DNA of 9,016 bases from Nonlabens sp. (GTDB lineage: Bacteria > Bacteroidota > Bacteroidia > Flavobacteriales > Flavobacteriaceae), in NCBI GenBank assembly GCA_030731685.1, contig JANQTO010000280.1, positions 6,521 to 15,536 on the forward strand, read 5' to 3'. Positions 5,562 to 9,016 of this stretch are shown here, piece by piece. Both the position numbers and the translations under genes were made by a program. Each line of letters opens with the position of its first letter. The first letter of the stretch is position 1. Below the pieces are notes generated by a model, which saw nothing but the letters and a program-made list of their open reading frames with translations, was not told where the DNA came from and ran no database searches.

Positions 5562-6833
5562 TTATTTGTAGATTAAGTAAGGTGCACGCATCGCTTGAAA
5601 CGCTGCTATGTCTTTGGTCCAGGTCATACGTATTTGTGCAGCGGTCATGCCTTGCTCAATTTGTTGTTGTAATTTCTTGGAGCCGGCAAGCTTGGTAAAA
5701 AAGCTATTGAAAAAAGTCTTTTTATTTTCAGTCTTGTTATAGGCATCAATTAAAAATTCCAAATCCAGATAGGTAAGCATTTTGTGATTCCTTAAATCCA
5801 CCCCATAACATAATTTGCCGTTGTGCGGTGGATTTGATGCACCTTCATTAGGACGCGGCGTAAAGGAAAATTTTTTGTATGCCTTGAGTTGCGGCGCACC
5901 ATAAACCTGGAACTGCATGTCTGTTCCACGACCTACACTTACATCCGTTCCTTCAAAAAAGCACAAACTGGCATAAAGGTTTATGGATGTATCATTGGGC
6001 AAGTTGGGCGACGGTTTAAAGGGTAAGCTGTATGGCATATCGCGAGTATAATTTTTATTGCGCAGCACGAGTAAATCGCATTTAAGGTTATATTCTAGCC
6101 ATCGTTCTCCGTTAATCATTTGTGCATATTCTGCAATGGTCATTCCGTGCAGTACAGGAATAGGGTGCATCCCTACAAAACTGCTGTGTTCCTTCTCGAG
6201 AACCGGTCCATCTACAATATTACCATTAGGATTGGGTCTATCGAGAACCACCACCATAATATTTGCACGAGAGCAAGCTTCCATAACATAATGTAAGGTG
6301 GAGATGTATGTGTAGAATCGAGCGCCCACATCCTGAATGTCAAAGAACACAAAATCGATTCCCTCCAGCTGTTCTGGTGTAGGTTTCTTATTTGCTCCGT
6401 AAAGTGATATGATGGGTATTCCAGTCTTCTTGTCTATGCCGTCTTTGATACTTTCGCCAGCATCTGCCGTGCCTCTAAAGCCGTGTTCTGGTGCAAATAC
6501 CTTTTTGACGTTTACGCCGCGACTTATTAATGTGTCTACAAGATGCGTGTAGGTCACATTTGAATTGACACTTCCATCTTTATTATACAATGGACTAGAG
6601 CGCACAACGCTGGTCTGGTTACTTACCACGGCTATATTTCTTCCCTTAAAACCCAGTACCCATAAATCTATCTGGTCTGCTGCGGTTTGTATAGGAGCGA
6701 TTTGTTGAGGCTTTTCCTGTAGTGGTGCAAGTGCAACTGCGTCTGGTGACGATGTGGTTTCTGGACTTGAGGTGCTTTTAGCATTGCAGCTATTTAAGAT
6801 AAAACCTAGGGCGATTATGGTATATTTGAACAT
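5562..6833 (-). CDS. namZ: DUF1343 lipoprotein, likely exo-beta-N-acetylmuramidase (NamZ, GH171)
   Basis: The family (DUF1343/YbbC) includes Bacillus subtilis NamZ, which removes MurNAc from the non-reducing ends of peptidoglycan fragments (GH171). From the ATG at 6833 the protein has 423 residues and begins MFKYTIIALGFILNSC, a compact lipoprotein signal with the lipobox cysteine at 16, so it should be anchored to a membrane facing the periplasm. A low-complexity Ser/Pro/Ala linker follows. Family landmarks are APEHGFRG (114-121, with the candidate catalytic Glu), FDIQDVGARFYTY (164-176), LDRPNPNG (197-204) and EGTDVSVGRGT (294-304). The frame is also open to an ATG at 6866, adding 11 residues; that start would overlap the divergent permease start by 20 bp. 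I prefer 6833 for its classical signal peptide. Substrate specificity is inferred from the family. Confidence 0.88.
   Translation of the reverse strand: MFKYTIIALGFILNSCNAKSTSSPETTSSPDAVALAPLQEKPQQIAPIQTAADQIDLWVLGFKGRNIAVVSNQTSVVRSSPLYNKDGSVNSNVTYTHLVDTLISRGVNVKKVFAPEHGFRGTADAGESIKDGIDKKTGIPIISLYGANKKPTPEQLEGIDFVFFDIQDVGARFYTYISTLHYVMEACSRANIMVVVLDRPNPNGNIVDGPVLEKEHSSFVGMHPIPVLHGMTIAEYAQMINGERWLEYNLKCDLLVLRNKNYTRDMPYSLPFKPSPNLPNDTSINLYASLCFFEGTDVSVGRGTDMQFQVYGAPQLKAYKKFSFTPRPNEGASNPPHNGKLCYGVDLRNHKMLTYLDLEFLIDAYNKTENKKTFFNSFFTKLAGSKKLQQQIEQGMTAAQIRMTWTKDIAAFQAMRAPYLIYK
6821..6828 (+). promoter_or_regulatory. -7 promoter box for the ABC permease (TATATTTG)
   Basis: TATATTTG fits TAnnTTTG exactly and would start transcription about 15 nt before the GTG at 6847. 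It lies inside the first codons of the oppositely oriented DUF1343 gene, because almost no spacer separates the two starts. No clear -33 TTTG is seen. Confidence 0.5.
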
Positions 6834-6846
6834 TGAATTTAGATAA

Positions 6847-8079
6847 GTGAATTTAGAATACTTCATAGCAAAAAGAGTACAAAGTAGTTCAGGCTATAAA
6901 AATAGCGTAAGTGCGCCTATAATAAAAATTGCAACCGCTGCAATCGCCATAGGTATTGTCGTTATGCTCATTGCTATCGCAACAGGTATAGGTCTACAAA
7001 AAAAGATAAAAGAAAAAGTAAGTGCCTTTAATGGTCATGCAAGCATTTCGCTTTTTGATAGGAACAACTCCGTTACTACCATAAGACCCATATCGATAAA
7101 TCAAGAATTTTATCCCAAATTTACCGCAGTTCCCGAAGTCGTTCACGTGCAAGCCATAGCCACCAAAGGTGCCATGATACGCACTGCAACAGATTTTGAA
7201 GGTATTATTTTCAAAGGTGTCGGAGCCGACTATAACTGGAATTATTTCGAGGAATTTCTTATTGCCGGCAAGCTGCCCAGCATGAAAGGCGACAATGCCA
7301 CTCGTGACATTCTTATCTCAGACGATATTGCCCGTAGGTTACAACTCAAAGTAGGTGATAAAGCACCCACCTACTTTGTTAAGCCCGACGAAAGTCCTAT
7401 TGCAAGAGCCTTCACCATTTGCGGTATTTATGATAGTGGTCTCGAAGAATATGATTCTAAGTTTGTCCTAGGCGATTTGCGCCACATTCAAAAAATCAAT
7501 AAGTGGCAAGATGATGAGGTCGGCAAGTTTGAGATTTTCATTGAAGATTTTGATAAGATTGATGAGGTAGGAGAGAAAATCTACCGCAACTCTGGCCAGC
7601 TGTTAGGTTCCATGACTATAAAAGAGCAATATCCTGCGATTTTCTCGTGGCTCGCTTTGTTAGATTCAAATATATACGGCATTATCGCCATCATACTCAT
7701 TGTAGGAATCATCAATATGATAACCGCGCTGCTCGTGCTCATTTTAGACCGCACACGCATGATAGGAATTCTCAAATCGCTGGGGGCGACAAACTGGACT
7801 GTACGCAAAATATTCCTGTACAACGCTATGAGCCTTATCATTAAAGGACTCGTTATAGGCAACGTTGTGGGTCTAGGACTCATCGCCGTGCAATATTATT
7901 TCAGCCCGTTTAAGCTGGACCCAACAACCTATTACGTGACTGAAGCGCCCGTCTTCATCACTTGGTGGCAGGTCGCGCTTCTCAACGCTGGCACCTTTGC
8001 CTTTTGCCTACTTATACTTATACTACCTAGTTATGTGGTGAGCAAAATATCGCCCGTAAAAGCGATGCGTTTTGAATAA
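6847..8079 (+). CDS. FtsX/LolE-type ABC transporter permease
   Basis: This 410-residue inner-membrane protein has the architecture of the MacB/LolC/LolE/FtsX permeases. A cytoplasmic N-terminus (MNLEYFIAKRV, a start typical of flavobacterial members) leads to TM1 (about 25-50). A large periplasmic domain follows (about 51-270), then TM2 (276-300), TM3 (327-350) and TM4 (374-396), with the short C-terminal tail ISPVKAMRFE. The cytoplasmic segment DRTRMIGILKSLGATNWTVRKIFL (301-324) is the coupling region that contacts the ATPase. Such permeases work in lipoprotein release, macrolide/peptide efflux or divisome signalling, not bulk import; LolCE-like sorting is plausible but unproved. No ATPase gene is nearby, so the partner must be encoded elsewhere. 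The start is a GTG; it gives the family N-terminus, and no ATG lies near it in frame. Confidence 0.9.
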   Translation: MNLEYFIAKRVQSSSGYKNSVSAPIIKIATAAIAIGIVVMLIAIATGIGLQKKIKEKVSAFNGHASISLFDRNNSVTTIRPISINQEFYPKFTAVPEVVHVQAIATKGAMIRTATDFEGIIFKGVGADYNWNYFEEFLIAGKLPSMKGDNATRDILISDDIARRLQLKVGDKAPTYFVKPDESPIARAFTICGIYDSGLEEYDSKFVLGDLRHIQKINKWQDDEVGKFEIFIEDFDKIDEVGEKIYRNSGQLLGSMTIKEQYPAIFSWLALLDSNIYGIIAIILIVGIINMITALLVLILDRTRMIGILKSLGATNWTVRKIFLYNAMSLIIKGLVIGNVVGLGLIAVQYYFSPFKLDPTTYYVTEAPVFITWWQVALLNAGTFAFCLLILILPSYVVSKISPVKAMRFE

Positions 8080-8101
8080 ATGCTGGGTGTCGTGGTAAGT
8101 C

Positions 8102-8117
8102 CGCTTTCGCGAAAGCG
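8102..8117. repeat. CGCTTTCGCGAAAGCG perfect palindrome
   Basis: This is a 16-bp perfect palindrome 22 bp after the permease stop codon. Its inner 14 bases are identical to 2326-2339. No T run follows directly, so a terminator role is weak. From memory this palindrome is over-represented in several marine Flavobacteriaceae, in both intergenic and coding positions, like the HIP1 element of cyanobacteria. Role unknown. Confidence 0.8.
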
Positions 8118-8157
8118 AAATTCTTCAACTGCTACAAACAAAGCAATAATAGCTACT

Positions 8158-8178
8158 TTGCAACAAACGGTGTTGCAA
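8158..8178. repeat. TTGCAACA-N5-TGTTGCAA inverted repeat
   Basis: Perfect 8-bp arms lie around a 5-base loop, 79 bp after the permease stop. A T6 run begins 9 bases beyond the second arm (8188-8193), too far for a standard intrinsic terminator but not excluded. Equally it could be an operator for the downstream gene. Confidence 0.55.
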
Positions 8179-8231
8179 GTTTGCACATTTTTTAAGGACA
8201 AGCTTTTAGCAAGAATTTAAATTCCGTAAGA

Positions 8232-8253
8232 GCACAAAGCCTTATTTTTGTGC
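8232..8253. promoter_or_regulatory. GCACAAA-N8-TTTGTGC inverted repeat over the CBS-like promoter
   Basis: The 7-bp arms at 8232-8238 and 8247-8253 are perfect complements. The right arm overlaps the -7 box at 8243-8250, the position expected of an operator for a repressor. The identity of any regulator is unknown. Confidence 0.4.
8243..8250 (+). promoter_or_regulatory. -7 promoter box for the CBS-like gene (TATTTTTG)
   Basis: TATTTTTG fits TAnnTTTG and lies 17 bases before the ATG at 8268, giving a leader of about 14 nt. This spacing is nearly the same as for the hpt-adk and permease boxes. No -33 TTTG is visible. Confidence 0.5.
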
Positions 8254-8268
8254 GATAAAATAATCGCA
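8251..8268. promoter_or_regulatory. TGCGAT-N6-ATCGCA inverted repeat ending at the start codon
   Basis: Perfect 6-bp arms lie at 8251-8256 and 8263-8268, the last base being the A of the ATG. It abuts the GCACAAA/TTTGTGC repeat and overlaps the predicted transcription start (about 8254), so it is better explained as a DNA-binding site than as an RNA hairpin. Confidence 0.35.
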
Positions 8269-9016
8269 TGGAATACGCAGAAAATATATTGGGCACCATA
8301 GGAAACACGCCACTTGTTAAAATGAACAAATTGGTCGAAGATTTACCGTGTCTGGTACTTGCAAAATACGAAACATTTAATCCTGGAAACTCGGTAAAAG
8401 ACCGCATGGCACTGACCATGATAGAAGATGCTGAAGCCGACGGTCGCCTGAAACCAGGAGGAACAATCATAGAAGGAACCAGCGGTAATACTGGTATGGG
8501 ACTTGCGCTTGCTGCGATTATCAAGGGTTACAAACTCATCTGTGTTCTAGCCGACAAGCAGTCCAAAGAAAAAATGGACATTTTACGCGCAGTAGGCGCT
8601 GAGGTTCACGTGTGTCCAACAAATGTGGAACCTACAGACCCGCGTTCTTATTATTCTACGAGTAAACGATTGAGCGAGGAAATTCCAAATTCTTGGTACG
8701 TAAACCAGTATGATAATCCGTCAAACTGCAAGGCGCACTATCACAGCACAGGTCCTGAAATATGGAAACAAACGGAAGGTAAAGTCACGCACTTTGTTGT
8801 AGGTGTAGGAACTGGTGGTACCATTTCTGGGGTTGGGAGTTATCTTAAATTACAAAACCCTAATGTGAAGATTTGGGGAATAGATACCTATGGCTCTGTT
8901 TTTAAAAAATACCATGAGACTGGAATTTTCGACGAAAACGAGATTCATTCCTATGTTACCGAAGGAATAGGCGAGGACATATTACCACTTAATGTACGAT
9001 TTGAAGTCATAGACGG
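8268..9016 (+). CDS. Cystathionine beta-synthase / cysteine synthase family enzyme (3' end outside window)
   Basis: The frame from the ATG at 8268 is open to the right edge, giving 249 complete codons. It is a fold-type II PLP enzyme. The Schiff-base lysine is K44 in NPGNSVKDR, the substrate loop is EGTSGNTGMG (69-78) and the PLP-phosphate loop is GVGTGGTISG (179-188). The N-terminus MEYAENILGTIGNTPLVKMN is complete. The segment PTNVEPTDPRSYYSTSKRL (117-135) followed by EEIPNSWYVNQYDNPSN resembles cystathionine beta-synthase more than CysK or CysM, where this part differs. CBS condenses serine and homocysteine to cystathionine; the related synthases make cysteine from O-acetylserine and sulfide. 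Sequence alone does not settle the substrate, and any C-terminal CBS-pair regulatory domain would lie beyond the window. Confidence 0.88.
   Translation, partial: MEYAENILGTIGNTPLVKMNKLVEDLPCLVLAKYETFNPGNSVKDRMALTMIEDAEADGRLKPGGTIIEGTSGNTGMGLALAAIIKGYKLICVLADKQSKEKMDILRAVGAEVHVCPTNVEPTDPRSYYSTSKRLSEEIPNSWYVNQYDNPSNCKAHYHSTGPEIWKQTEGKVTHFVVGVGTGGTISGVGSYLKLQNPNVKIWGIDTYGSVFKKYHETGIFDENEIHSYVTEGIGEDILPLNVRFEVID

Larger units (their letters stand above)
8080..8267. other. 188-bp spacer between permease and CBS-like gene
   Basis: This spacer carries no protein-like frame. It contains the 16-bp palindrome at 8102-8117, an 8-bp inverted repeat at 8158-8178, a T6 run at 8188-8193 and a promoter-like box with two inverted repeats at 8232-8268. 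It must hold the 3' end of the permease transcript and the promoter of the next gene. Confidence 0.7.

Noticed and set aside
8158..8193. Intrinsic terminator for the permease gene
   Set aside because: The stem is perfect but the T6 run begins 9 bases after it; kept only as an inverted repeat.

Overview
The window looks like a chromosomal stretch from a marine-type member of the Flavobacteriaceae (Bacteroidota). The evidence is: an OCT-less Obg of the Bacteroidota type; an A-rich context rather than Shine-Dalgarno sites before the starts; TAnnTTTG (Bacteroidota -7 type) boxes just upstream of several starts; a DUF1343 lipoprotein; and an AT-rich sequence with typical flavobacterial intergenic repeats. 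I cannot name the genus.

Layout, left to right. (1) Positions 2-184 hold the C-terminal end of an unidentified membrane protein on the + strand. It converges on purK (235-1389, - strand). (2) A 604-bp spacer (1390-1993) separates purK from a divergent + strand gene. It carries no credible gene but is packed with short-period direct repeats (periods 6, 7, 6 and 8) and GC-rich hairpin repeats, and ends in a promoter-like box. (3) The next gene, 1994-3097, is a single ORF joining hypoxanthine phosphoribosyltransferase to adenylate kinase. It is followed on the same strand by obg (3244-4251) and a small secreted protein with two related halves (4272-5003). (4) A clear bidirectional terminator (5031-5062) ends this cluster and faces a - strand pair: a DUF1343/GH171 lipoprotein (5562-6833 or 6866) and a DUF1569 DinB-like protein (5112-5555). 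(5) Divergent from the DUF1343 gene, with almost no spacer, is an FtsX/LolE-type ABC permease (6847-8079). (6) A 188-bp spacer with a perfect 16-bp palindrome and several inverted repeats leads into the 5' part of a cystathionine beta-synthase/cysteine synthase family gene, cut by the right edge.

Functionally, the left half is mainly purine supply and nucleotide balance: PurK makes N5-CAIR in de novo synthesis, the Hpt half salvages hypoxanthine (or guanine) to the nucleotide, and the Adk half converts AMP with ATP to ADP. Obg links guanine-nucleotide state to ribosome assembly. The right half is cell-envelope work (peptidoglycan recycling, envelope export) followed by sulfur amino-acid metabolism.

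I see no phage, insertion sequence, CRISPR array, tRNA, rRNA or defence system. The less ordinary content is the gene fusion, the periodic repeat spacer, the repeated GCTTTCGCGAAAGC palindrome (one copy inside a coding region) and the tight divergent start at 6833-6866.
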